A stretch of DNA of 35,884 bases from Prochloraceae cyanobacterium. GTDB taxonomy: Bacteria; Cyanobacteriota; Cyanobacteriia; Cyanobacteriales; JASJDA01. The stretch covers positions 1 through 35,884 of the forward strand of contig JASJDA010000028.1 in the NCBI GenBank assembly GCA_030065755.1, written 5' to 3'. Below are positions 6,585-15,335 of the stretch, piece after piece. The translations under genes were made by a program, and so were the position numbers. The notes under the pieces are model-generated. The model saw only the letters and a list, made by a program, of their open reading frames with translations, was not told where the DNA came from and did no database searches. Within the stretch, counting starts at the first letter, position 1, and every line of letters begins with the position of its first letter.

Positions 6585-8264
6585 ATGCAAACTATACCCT
6601 ATTGGCATCAAAGCAATTCTGATTCTCTGCTCCGAGAGATCGATCGCCTTCGTCAAATTTTAGAAAATTACATAGAAGGTAAAGAAAATCAACATAGTAT
6701 CACAGATTTGGTTTCAGAAACTTCTGCCTTAGCTCAACTTTGTCTCCGAGAAAAAGCCTCAGACGAGCAATTAGATGGCATTATCCAACCCATACCGCCT
6801 CAAACAAACGTTCTTCTTTTGCCTACTTCTCAGGAAATTTTAGTGGAGCAATTAGTAAATATTTGGTCTAATAAGGAGCAAAAAGATAGGTTTCCTATTC
6901 TGCAATTATCTCGATCGGACCTAAATACTAAATACAATATTGCCTTAGAAGCTTGTCAGCGTTTGGGGTTTTCTTTACAAACCATCTCAGCCCCATTTAT
7001 CCCTACTAATCCCCAAGAACTCAACCAACTTCTAAAGCGCTGGGAAAGAGAAGCCTTTCTTACTAATAGTGCCCTTTTACTAAACTACGATAATTTTAGT
7101 TCGATCGAGCCAAATCGCGAGTTGGCTATTTCCCAATTTATTGAAAATATTAATACTCCTCTAATAATCGCGAGCAATGAGAAAAAATTTTCTTGTCAGC
7201 GTCGTTTAGTTAACTTTGACATACCTCAATTAAACTATGAAGAACAAAAAAAGCTCTGGAAAAAACATCTAGGAGAAGCAGCAATAGAACTTAACAATCA
7301 AATTGAAACTATATCTGCTCAATTTAAGCTTAATACTTCTCATATTCAAGAAGCCTGTTACCAATTCAAAATTAAAGACTCTCTTCAAACTAACTCCAAT
7401 AAAATACAGCCCCAAAAATTATGGGATTTTTGCCGTATTCAGACTGGTACTCAATTAGAAGACTTAGCCCAACATATAAGTTCTACAGCAACCTGGGACG
7501 ATCTGATATTACCAAATAAACAACGACAACTTCTTACCGATATTGCCACTCATTTACGACAAGGTTTTAAAGTATATTATGAATGGGGTTTTGCCAACAA
7601 AAGCGATCGCGGGTTAGGCATCAGCGCTCTTTTTTACGGAGCCAGCGGTACTGGCAAAACCATGGCAGCAGAGGTATTAGCTAACGAATTCGATTTGGAT
7701 CTTTATCGTATCGATCTAAGTAGAGTAGTTAGTAAATATATTGGCGAGACAGAAAAGAATCTAAGACAGATCTTTGATGCAGCAGAAAGTGGGAGTGCAA
7801 TTCTTCTATTTGACGAAGCTGATGCCTTGTTTGGCAAGCGTACCGAAGTTAAAGACAGTCACGATCGCCACGCCAACATCGAAGTCAGCTATTTGCTGCA
7901 GCGAATGGAAGCATATCAAGGTTTAGCTATTTTGACTACCAATTTTCAAAGTTCTCTCGATACTGCCTTTGAGCGACGCATTCGCTTTACGATCGAGTTT
8001 CCTTTTCCCGAAGCCGAAGGGCGATCGCAAATTTGGCAGCGCATCTTTCCGACTCAGACTCCAACCGATGGATTAAATTACCAGAAGTTGGGTCAACTTA
8101 AAGTTGCTGGAGGAAATATTCGTAATATTGCCCTCAATGCAGCTTTTCTGGCTGCCGCAGCAGATGAACCTGTCAAGATGGAACATATATTAGAAGCAAC
8201 TAAACGAGAATATCTTAAATTGAAGAAATTGTTGAGTGATGAAGAAACAAAAGGATGGTTTTAG
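6585..8264 (+). CDS. AAA+ ATPase of a contractile injection system (Afp15/Pvc15-like)
   Basis: A 559-residue protein. The N-terminal half (to about 310) is helical and carries a degenerate ATPase-like region; the C-terminal half is a standard AAA+ module with Walker A GASGTGKT at 352-359, Walker B ILLFDEAD at 406-413, and the arginine-rich FERRIRF at about 462-468, followed by a small helical lid. This two-part layout is that of the eCIS ATPases (Afp15/Pvc15), whose role is late assembly or termination of the particle. An AAGGA ribosome site precedes the ATG. It opens the plus-strand CIS cluster, but a 600-bp gap separates it from the next gene, so it may have its own transcript. Confidence 0.85.
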   Translation: MQTIPYWHQSNSDSLLREIDRLRQILENYIEGKENQHSITDLVSETSALAQLCLREKASDEQLDGIIQPIPPQTNVLLLPTSQEILVEQLVNIWSNKEQKDRFPILQLSRSDLNTKYNIALEACQRLGFSLQTISAPFIPTNPQELNQLLKRWEREAFLTNSALLLNYDNFSSIEPNRELAISQFIENINTPLIIASNEKKFSCQRRLVNFDIPQLNYEEQKKLWKKHLGEAAIELNNQIETISAQFKLNTSHIQEACYQFKIKDSLQTNSNKIQPQKLWDFCRIQTGTQLEDLAQHISSTATWDDLILPNKQRQLLTDIATHLRQGFKVYYEWGFANKSDRGLGISALFYGASGTGKTMAAEVLANEFDLDLYRIDLSRVVSKYIGETEKNLRQIFDAAESGSAILLFDEADALFGKRTEVKDSHDRHANIEVSYLLQRMEAYQGLAILTTNFQSSLDTAFERRIRFTIEFPFPEAEGRSQIWQRIFPTQTPTDGLNYQKLGQLKVAGGNIRNIALNAAFLAAAADEPVKMEHILEATKREYLKLKKLLSDEETKGWF

Positions 8265-8867
8265 GTTGGGAATTGATTCATTAAAAAAAATGTATTTTTC
8301 TTCACATAATAAACTGTTATTATGAAAATTAAAGTAATTAAGATTACAAAATCAAAGAATAATATTTAAGATTTTTCTGAAAAATCTTCCATCTAGAAAT
8401 AATAAAAGAAATAAATCTTAATATTATTCTCAAGAAGATTAATCAACAGAAAAATACTGGATATAAGACTGCCAGGTCTATATCAAAGTCAGTCTCATTT
8501 TTGTCTTAAATATTAAATATTGGCAATAAATCGGGAGCTTGTTAACTGGGTCATAGTTTTTTCTTTTTGTGCTGCATATTTTCGTAGCATATTTAGTCTC
8601 TTTAAACGGCTCTACTTGGCGATGGTGCGATCGGTAAGGAAAAACAGCTTAAACTCTTATTATGTAACTGTTCTAGCTAGCGATCGCGTCGGGTTTTAAG
8701 CAAAAAAAGCGATGGCCTCTTACTCTGTAAAAAATAGACTGCATTTCTAGCATAGCCTACGTCGGAAGAGCCCTTTAAACTAAGCCTAATTGTAAACTTT
8801 TCTGTTTTCATGTACTGCATGAAAACTGTTTACTAATCGAGGAATAGGAAAAAGTAATTATTGCCTT
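8265..8867. other. 600-bp AT-rich gap with three hairpins; probable terminator and promoter
   Basis: No coding sequence is seen. Three perfect inverted repeats stand out: CATAATAA/TTATTATG (8305-8312, 8317-8324), AAGATTTTT/AAAAATCTT with a 3-nt loop (8368-8376, 8380-8388), and GTTTTCATG/CATGAAAAC with a 5-nt loop (8804-8812, 8818-8826). The first two may end the ATPase transcript. The third lies 42 bp before the DUF4255 start and may be an operator or a 5' leader hairpin. Confidence 0.45.
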
Positions 8868-9437
8868 ATGTTAGACCATGTTCTGTCCTTTCTCAAGGAG
8901 CAACTCAACAGCTACATCCGAGTAAAAACTGGCGCACAGGGCTTTGAGGTAGTATTTCTTCAGGAACGAAATCAGAAAGAAGTTTCCTTCCACAATGATG
9001 CCATTACTACCTTATTAGTCAACGTAGAAGAAGACTATACTTTTCGTTCTGGTGCCGCCTATGAAAAGATGCCACCTCCGGTTGGTAACTCGTACAAAAA
9101 CCCTACTCTTTATCTCAATTTATACGTACTCTTTGCGGCTAACTTTACTGATTACAGCCAATCTTTAAGATTTTTATCCCTAATTATCAAATTTTTTCAA
9201 AGTCATCGGTTGTTCGATCGTCATAACTCACCAACACTCCATTCTGATATTGAGAAATTGACCCTAGAACTGGTTAATTTGCCTTTTAGTGAACAACGAG
9301 TTGTCTGGGATGCTTTAGGCTCCTCTTATATGCCTTCTGTCATTTACAAAGTCAGAATGGTTGTCTTTACAGATGAGGATACTGTAGAAATTGTCTCCGA
9401 TCTAGCTGAGAGAAACATTATTACTTCAAATATTTAG
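8868..9437 (+). CDS. DUF4255 protein (Afp16/Pvc16-like tube/sheath cap)
   Basis: A 189-residue protein spanning a whole DUF4255 domain: an N-terminal helix (MLDHVLSFLKEQLNSYI), a central strand LLVNVEEDYTFRSGAAYEK, the diagnostic NPTLYLNLYVLFAANFTDYS, and FQSHRLFDRHNSP. DUF4255 is the core of Afp16/Pvc16 and related proteins that cap the tube or sheath and set particle length. Its presence, with the ATPase upstream and tape-measure gene downstream, is strong evidence for an eCIS. No close ribosome site precedes the ATG; a GAGGAATAGGA stretch lies about 30 bases upstream. Confidence 0.85.
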   Translation: MLDHVLSFLKEQLNSYIRVKTGAQGFEVVFLQERNQKEVSFHNDAITTLLVNVEEDYTFRSGAAYEKMPPPVGNSYKNPTLYLNLYVLFAANFTDYSQSLRFLSLIIKFFQSHRLFDRHNSPTLHSDIEKLTLELVNLPFSEQRVVWDALGSSYMPSVIYKVRMVVFTDEDTVEIVSDLAERNIITSNI

Positions 9438-9473
9438 TTTTGCTGCCAAAATCAAATAAAAATTATTTAGATT

Positions 9474-10202
9474 ATGCTTTATAAACAACTATTTGAATTA
9501 AATATCTTTCACGACTATTATCGAAACCAAGTAGGTCCTGACTTAAGTATTGAGCCAACAACTGAATGTATTAGGATACTTAGTGGTCATCGTCTAATTA
9601 TCAAAAATAAAGTTAACGGAATATTGGTAATTGCAGCAGTAGATTTAGAACATAAACCCTTGGTAGAACTTGCTGAAAATTTGCAGTTTACTTTTATATT
9701 GCAACTCAAAAACAAAGATTTTATAGATTTCACAGATATTGATTGGAAACCTCTTGACGATCGTATCGATCGGTTTAGTAATGAAAATAATACTCAAATT
9801 GGAGTGTCAGACTTAGAAAAAAGTCAAACTAAATTGTCCGAGGGAAAATTGCCCAGGGGTCAGAATATTTTGGGCATAGTCGATATTTATAATAACGACT
9901 CTATGCCTAAAGTTTTGAATCAGGGGAGCGAATATAAAATTACCTTTAAAGCCAAAAAACAACAGTGGCGCTATTACCTGGTAACCGATCGTGTAACTAA
10001 TGGTAATGAATTTTTGATTCAAGATACGACTGGGGAAACAGAATTTACTAGATTGAGCAGTACCGAAGCTGAAGAAACAGATCCAATATTTTCTATTCTT
10101 AACGAACAATTTCCTCAATCTCAACAATATCTGTTTAAATCTGACTTAGAAATTGCTTGTCAGGAAGTTGGAAAAAAAAACATTCAACTTTTAAACGCTT
10201 AA
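9474..10202 (+). CDS. Unrecognised CIS-cluster protein (242 aa)
   Basis: The protein begins MLYKQLFELNIFHDYYRNQV and has mixed strands without membrane segments or signal peptide. The opening LFELxIFHDYY pattern resembles conserved hypothetical proteins that I recall in other eCIS clusters between the cap and the large baseplate genes, but I cannot name a family. The C-terminal third (YKITFKAKKQQWRYYLVTDR) looks like a beta-rich domain. It lies 36 bp downstream of the DUF4255 gene in the same direction, so probably in the same operon, and likely acts as a structural or assembly factor in the cytoplasm. Confidence 0.65.
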   Translation: MLYKQLFELNIFHDYYRNQVGPDLSIEPTTECIRILSGHRLIIKNKVNGILVIAAVDLEHKPLVELAENLQFTFILQLKNKDFIDFTDIDWKPLDDRIDRFSNENNTQIGVSDLEKSQTKLSEGKLPRGQNILGIVDIYNNDSMPKVLNQGSEYKITFKAKKQQWRYYLVTDRVTNGNEFLIQDTTGETEFTRLSSTEAEETDPIFSILNEQFPQSQQYLFKSDLEIACQEVGKKNIQLLNA

Positions 10203-10371
10203 GGTGAATGCAACCAATAAGCTGGAGACAGCATAGAGCACCGATCGTACTTTTCATTAGCCACAACCCCTGAAATCTTAACTTATGATTTGGCAAATAT
10301 GAATACAAATAAGCAAATTAAAAATCAGAATTCATAATCAAGATAACAAGAGCGATAAAAGTTTTAAAAAT

Positions 10372-12453
10372 ATGCTGCGATGGGCAGTTGGTCGTCCCGA
10401 TCGAGGAAATGAACTTCCTTATTTTCAGGGTAATCCTGTTGATATTAGTAATCTCAAAAATTTTGACAAAGAGGAGCCAAAAGATTCAGAAGCAGAAAGA
10501 AAAAATTATATTCTGAAAGAAATATTTTTTGCTACTATCGAAGATTTTAAATATTGCTTTGAGATACATGATAGAGAAAAAAAAAAGGGGAGTTTAGACG
10601 TAAAAGAACCTACAGAATTGGAATGGGAAAAGGTTTATAAAATAATAGAAAAAGCCGACAAGAAAAAAATCACTTGGGAAAGGCGTAACACTTTAAAGTC
10701 AGAGCGAGAGCAGTCTGGTTTTGAGAGCATGATGGAATTGGCTCTTGGTCATCCTAATCCTGGCGATCCTTTGCCAAAAATGCCTAATAATTATACAAAA
10801 CTAATTGATATATTTAAGAATATTACTCAAGAGCCAGTTGTTAGATATATCAAAGAAGAACTTTATCTAAGCTTGGAAGATTTCCGGAAGATTATGGAAA
10901 TCCAAGCTCCTACAGAAAATCCAAAGGAGCAAAAGTGGGAAGAAGTTTATCGCCTCGTCGAAAAAGCACAAACCAAGAAAAGAAACTTTACTTATCCTCC
11001 TATTGGTAGAACGGAAATTAAAAATATTCATGCAAGCTCTATAGTTGATGAAAAAGAAGGACAAGCAACTATATCACAACGCTTTCCAACTTTCGGAAAT
11101 ATTACTACATCTCAAAACTATTCTATCGGATTTGCGATCGCCTCTCCTATTTTATTTTTAAAAGAAGGTAGACGTAATATTACTATAACTTTAAGTTGTC
11201 AAGAAGCTACTTTAAATGCCAATAGTATTAATCAACTTATCGATCGAGAAAAAATCCCTTTTGAAATTTATCTTAGTAGTGAAAAGGAATGGATAAAAGT
11301 TGAATCTTCAGTTTTTGCCGTTGGTGATTTTATTGTAGAGCAAGAACTAAAAAGTTATGATAATCCACTTTCTCTTGACCCTTCTTCTCTGATTTGTACC
11401 TCAGAAGCCGATACATTTGAAGAAAGCGATCGCGATCGATATCTCGTCTTCAAGGATGGTAAAATCTATCAAATTGCTCAATATATTAGTCCAACTCAAG
11501 TTCAACTAAGTCCTGTTGGTCAATTATCTTCTTCTCATGACACAGTTAAACAATATTCTGTTTCTGGAATTTATTTTAATAGCTTGCAATTTAAGTTAAC
11601 TCTTGGGGATGAAGTATCCGCTATTGCGCCATTAAAATCAAATCAATCTTCAAGTAATATTGCTATTTCCTCTCCCGCAGTCAAATTTTATTTGAAGCCA
11701 GAAGAGAATAAAGCAAAGGAAAAAGTTATTTATTACGAACAATTTAAATCTATCCGTTTAGCAAAAATCAAAATTCAGGTTAATACTAAAAATACTGTCA
11801 ATGACAGTTCATTACTCAGCATTCAAGATATTCAAATACGCAATGACAGTTCAGTACTTAATGCCAAAAGTACTTTTCAACCCTTTGGTAATAATCCTAA
11901 AGTAGGTTCTGGATTTTACTTCTTTAATACAGAAATTTGCCAGAAAAAATTAGATAGCCTTGTCATCAAGATGGAATGGATGGGACTTCCTCAAGACTTT
12001 GGAGAACACTACAAGGCTTATTCGGACGCTGAGGTTATTAAGGCGATCGCAAATAACAGCTTTAAAGCCAGTTTGAGACTACTGAATAACAGAAGCTGGG
12101 TGGACATTGAAAGCCCCAAATCCATCTTTATCCAAAAAGATAATACTTTAAGTAATGCAATTCAACTCAATTATCAAAACTTTAATATTTCAGGCTATTC
12201 TCTCGACACTTCTACTGTAGAAACCGATACAGACGATCCTGTTGAGCAAAATCGGTATTTCAAACTGGAACTAGAAAGCCCAGATTTTGCACATGATTTA
12301 TATCCAGTAGTATTAAATAAGGTTGCTTTGTCAACGGATGATGCTATCAAATCCCTAACCGTTTATCCTCCCTACACCCCAGAAGTAAAAGCTATCTCCC
12401 TTGACTATACCGCCTCAGTGGAAATTGACTTGCAAGCCTCCCAAAGCGACTAG
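10372..12453 (+). CDS. Large CIS baseplate protein (Afp11-like), N-terminal part of a split gene
   Basis: A 693-residue protein. Residues 1-210 consist of two repeats of about 110 residues: LRWAVGRPDRGNELPYFQG...IEDFKYCFEI...EWEKVYKIIEKA and MELALGHPNPGDPLPKMP...LEDFRKIMEI...KWEEVYRLVEKA. The rest is beta-rich and ends YTPEVKAISLDYTASVEIDL, a stretch typical of the middle of large eCIS baseplate J-like proteins. Coding then stops, while the C-terminal J-like part continues in another frame at once (to 13513). The upstream frame is closed by a TGA near 10299, so the ATG at 10372 is the only good start. Probably the first half of a gene broken by an internal deletion near 12435-12460. Confidence 0.7.
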   Translation: MLRWAVGRPDRGNELPYFQGNPVDISNLKNFDKEEPKDSEAERKNYILKEIFFATIEDFKYCFEIHDREKKKGSLDVKEPTELEWEKVYKIIEKADKKKITWERRNTLKSEREQSGFESMMELALGHPNPGDPLPKMPNNYTKLIDIFKNITQEPVVRYIKEELYLSLEDFRKIMEIQAPTENPKEQKWEEVYRLVEKAQTKKRNFTYPPIGRTEIKNIHASSIVDEKEGQATISQRFPTFGNITTSQNYSIGFAIASPILFLKEGRRNITITLSCQEATLNANSINQLIDREKIPFEIYLSSEKEWIKVESSVFAVGDFIVEQELKSYDNPLSLDPSSLICTSEADTFEESDRDRYLVFKDGKIYQIAQYISPTQVQLSPVGQLSSSHDTVKQYSVSGIYFNSLQFKLTLGDEVSAIAPLKSNQSSSNIAISSPAVKFYLKPEENKAKEKVIYYEQFKSIRLAKIKIQVNTKNTVNDSSLLSIQDIQIRNDSSVLNAKSTFQPFGNNPKVGSGFYFFNTEICQKKLDSLVIKMEWMGLPQDFGEHYKAYSDAEVIKAIANNSFKASLRLLNNRSWVDIESPKSIFIQKDNTLSNAIQLNYQNFNISGYSLDTSTVETDTDDPVEQNRYFKLELESPDFAHDLYPVVLNKVALSTDDAIKSLTVYPPYTPEVKAISLDYTASVEIDLQASQSD

Positions 12454-13513
12454 TACCAATGGGTTAGTAGATGCGGGGATTATCCGCTTGAGTATTCCAG
12501 ACAAAGCTACTAGCCAGCATAACTTATTACCCAGTAGTTTACATTGGTTACGAGTCACTGTCAAGGAAAACGCCACGGCTATTCCTGATACTCTGGACAT
12601 CAAAACCCAAGCAGTTAGGGCTACCTTTGTTAACCAGGGGAATGCAGCCGAGCATTTCAGTAAACCCTTAGCTGCTAATTCCATTCAAGGATTTGTCACA
12701 CGAGATCCTGCTATCAAAACAGTACAACAGCCCTATACATCCTTTGGCGGTAAACCAAAAGAAGATAACCGCGCCTTCACCATGCGGGTGAGTGAAAGAT
12801 TGCGCCATAAACAGAGGGCTATAACCCCCTGGGATTACGAACGCCTGGTACTAGAACATTTCCCAAAAATCTATAAGGTTAAATGTATCACCTCTGCCGC
12901 TGGCGACCGCAATCCTGGTGCTGCTAAGGTGACAGTGGTGGTAGTTCCCGATATTGCTAATACTGCGCCTTTCTTTCCCCTGGAACCTAAAGCACCTTTG
13001 TATTTACTCAAGGAAATCGAAGCATACTTACAAAAATATACCTCACCATTTGTGCAAATCGTGGTTAAAAATCCTCGCTACGAGCGCATAAAATACAGAG
13101 TGGCTATCCGTTTTCGCTCTGGATACGAACAGGGGTACTATCTCGATCGACTCAATGAAGATCTTAAACGTTTTTTGTCCCCGTGGGCGTATAAAGAACA
13201 AGCAGATATTACCTTTGGAAGTTCAATCCACAGTTCCTCAGTCATCCATTTTATTGAGAAAAGACCCTATGTAGATTATGTTGCCAATCTCAAATTAATT
13301 GAGCAAGTCGGCATCAAAGCAGGTTCTCAAGGCAAGTCAGATACTTATTATCGGGTGAATCAGCCTAATCTCGCCCAAGTGCAACACCCCGATTCGATTT
13401 TGGTTTCTGCCTCTCAACATATTATCGACCTGATTGGCACAGAAAATTATGATGAGGAGGATTTCGAGGGCATTGGTTACATGATTGTCGGTATTGATTT
13501 TGTTGTTAGTTAA
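12401..13513 (+). CDS. Baseplate J-like protein, C-terminal part of the split gene
   Basis: The frame begins formally at a TTG at 12401 inside the preceding gene, but real similarity begins near 12453 (STNGLVDAGIIRLSIPDKAT). It contains the baseplate J/gp47 signature: AFTMRVSERLRHKQRAITPW, then DYERLVLEHFPKIYKVKCIT, and a C-terminal domain with VQIVVKNPRYERIKYRVAIR. The last residues GYMIVGIDFVVS match the end of the second baseplate protein (17705). In relatives this part is fused to the region coded at 10372-12453, with additional sequence between. If translated, it would depend on coupling to the upstream gene. Function: wedge component of the CIS baseplate. Confidence 0.7.
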   Translation: MTIPPQWKLTCKPPKATSTNGLVDAGIIRLSIPDKATSQHNLLPSSLHWLRVTVKENATAIPDTLDIKTQAVRATFVNQGNAAEHFSKPLAANSIQGFVTRDPAIKTVQQPYTSFGGKPKEDNRAFTMRVSERLRHKQRAITPWDYERLVLEHFPKIYKVKCITSAAGDRNPGAAKVTVVVVPDIANTAPFFPLEPKAPLYLLKEIEAYLQKYTSPFVQIVVKNPRYERIKYRVAIRFRSGYEQGYYLDRLNEDLKRFLSPWAYKEQADITFGSSIHSSSVIHFIEKRPYVDYVANLKLIEQVGIKAGSQGKSDTYYRVNQPNLAQVQHPDSILVSASQHIIDLIGTENYDEEDFEGIGYMIVGIDFVVS

Positions 13514-13528
13514 AAGGAGTTAAAGATC

Positions 13529-14917
13529 GTGGCTCAAAAGAGTAGAAGTGAACTACAAGGATTATTCAAGACAGGAGATAAGCCTTCTCAACAGGATTTT
13601 GCCGACTTCATTGAATCCACCCTCAATATTAGAGATGATGGCATAGAAAAGCCCTCTGGGGCAGATACTCCCCTTAAGATTACGGCACAAGGTACGGATG
13701 AGAAACTGTTAGATTTTTATGCGGGAGAGGCGAAGACTTGGAGTATTAACCAAAAGCCTGGTGAGGACAAGGTAGGTTTAAATATATCTAATTCTGGAGG
13801 TAGCAAGCTTTTTATTGCCAGCAGTAATGGCAATGTGGGGCTGAGTATCGATCGACCGACAGCAAAACTGCATATTCAGCAGACGGGTAATGAAGATGCT
13901 TTGCGGATAGATGATGAGTTAAAGGATACTACTCCTTTCCTGATTAATAAAGATGGCAATGTGGGGATTGGTACGCCAAGTCCAGGGGCAAAACTATCTA
14001 TAAATGGAGGTTTGCACGTTGGTGGTGATTCAGATCCAGGGGATAACAACCTACTCGTAGATGGAAATATCGATATCAAAGGTGTAATGAGTGGTACTGC
14101 CAACGATTATCAAAAAGCTCAATTTACCATGAGTGGTGGTGGGAAAGTAACATGGGGCGGAGTCGGAGGACGCTTGAAATGGACGAAAAGATTTATTGCA
14201 ATTTCCATGGAGAGGGGAGCAAGTTTCTCAAATGGCTATGTCAATATCGAGATGCCAACATCGGATATTCCAGGCGCAAACGTGTATAATGGCGAACCAC
14301 GTTCAGCTAATGCAGATGGGGTTATTCTTAATGGGTGGGAAGCGTTATATGCTGTTCATGCCCTTGGGGGCAATGAGAGTGCTGTAAGTTACCGTATCGT
14401 CGTTTATCAGCAAGCTTTTTCTGCTCCGAGCAATTGGTTATTGGTAGCTGTGGTCAATTCTGATGATAATACTATCAAATTAGGTACTGGTGTAATTATC
14501 AGTGCCAAAAGTTCTTCCGATCGAGGTAGTTCTTTACCATCTGGGACTATTCTGATGTGGTCTGGACAAGTTAGCAATATTCCTGATGGCTGGGCACTTT
14601 GTAACGGTCAAAATAGCACACCTGATTTACGCGATCGATTTATCGTTGCGGCAGGTAACTCGTATCAACCTCAACAAAAAGGTGGGCAGGCAACAGTAAC
14701 TTTGAGAATTAACCAAATACCATCACACAATCACACTAATGGCAATTTCAAGTATCTTTTGCAATCTACAGGAACAAGTACATACCATGGCGCATCGGAT
14801 AACACCCCTGGGGAACCTAACTTATTAAAGATGGGAGAGATGCGAACCTCAGGTGGAGATGGTGCTCATGAAAACAGACCACCTTATTATGCCCTTTGTT
14901 TTATTATGAAACTTTAA
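13529..14917 (+). CDS. CIS tail fibre with phage tail-collar domain (Afp13-like position)
   Basis: GTG start with an AAGGAG site 9 bp upstream; the ORF begins 15 bp after the baseplate gene. The 462-residue protein has a helical N-terminus (SRSELQGLFKTGDKPSQQDF), then beta-helix-like repeats (NGNVGLSIDRPTAKLHIQ, DGNVGIGTPSPGAKLSINGG), a middle domain (about 200-335), and a tail-collar domain near 340-385 (GTILMWSGQVSNIPDGWALC, NGQNSTPDLRDRFIVAAGNS), ending in the usual PPYYALCFIMKL. Such fibres trimerise and mediate binding. The N-terminus probably docks on the baseplate. Receptor specificity cannot be read from sequence. Confidence 0.8.
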   Translation: MAQKSRSELQGLFKTGDKPSQQDFADFIESTLNIRDDGIEKPSGADTPLKITAQGTDEKLLDFYAGEAKTWSINQKPGEDKVGLNISNSGGSKLFIASSNGNVGLSIDRPTAKLHIQQTGNEDALRIDDELKDTTPFLINKDGNVGIGTPSPGAKLSINGGLHVGGDSDPGDNNLLVDGNIDIKGVMSGTANDYQKAQFTMSGGGKVTWGGVGGRLKWTKRFIAISMERGASFSNGYVNIEMPTSDIPGANVYNGEPRSANADGVILNGWEALYAVHALGGNESAVSYRIVVYQQAFSAPSNWLLVAVVNSDDNTIKLGTGVIISAKSSSDRGSSLPSGTILMWSGQVSNIPDGWALCNGQNSTPDLRDRFIVAAGNSYQPQQKGGQATVTLRINQIPSHNHTNGNFKYLLQSTGTSTYHGASDNTPGEPNLLKMGEMRTSGGDGAHENRPPYYALCFIMKL

Positions 14918-14956
14918 TTAAATCAGCTATCCGCTATTTTTGACTTAACAATATTT

Positions 14957-15172
14957 ATGAAAAAACAACTCGAACAACGCCTCCAACAACTCAAAGACGA
15001 ATTTGCATCAGGACAAAAAGTCCTCGCAGATTTAGAAGCCAAACAAGCAAATGTACGTGAAACCTTACTCTGCATTCAAGGAGGGATTCAGGTATTAGAA
15101 GAAGAGTTAACTAAAAACAATGGGGCTGTATCTGAACCAGAAAAAGTAGAGGTTTTAGAAACAGAAGGGTGA
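14957..15172 (+). CDS. Small coiled-coil protein in the CIS operon (71 aa)
   Basis: The product is one long amphipathic helix (MKKQLEQRLQQLKDEFASGQ, KVLADLEAKQANVRETLLCI) with an LEEEL heptad end and a short acidic tail. It starts 39 bp after the fibre stop. Comparable small proteins occur beside tail fibres and J-like proteins in phage-tail clusters; it may be a chaperone or trimerisation partner for the fibre. That role is inference. No catalytic motif is present. Confidence 0.65.
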   Translation: MKKQLEQRLQQLKDEFASGQKVLADLEAKQANVRETLLCIQGGIQVLEEELTKNNGAVSEPEKVEVLETEG

Positions 15173-15175
15173 ACG

Positions 15176-15268
15176 AAAAAAGCTGTGGGATTTTTAGCTA
15201 AGTATCGCTCGAATCACCTTATAGTAAGATTTTTAGCTTTTTTGAGGACTGTCTGCCACAGCTTTTTT
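15176..15268. terminator. Wide inverted repeat between the fibre and second baseplate blocks
   Basis: AAAAAAGCTGTGG (15176-15188) and CCACAGCTTTTTT (15256-15268) are exact complements separated by 67 nt, and the second arm ends in a T run on the plus strand. It can act as a terminator or attenuator splitting the CIS operon. A small non-autonomous element is the alternative. Confidence 0.45.
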
Positions 15269-15335
15269 AGCTCACTCACGGCAATAAATTAATTCGAGTA
15301 AACCGTCCACAGCAATAAATTACCAATAACTTAAC

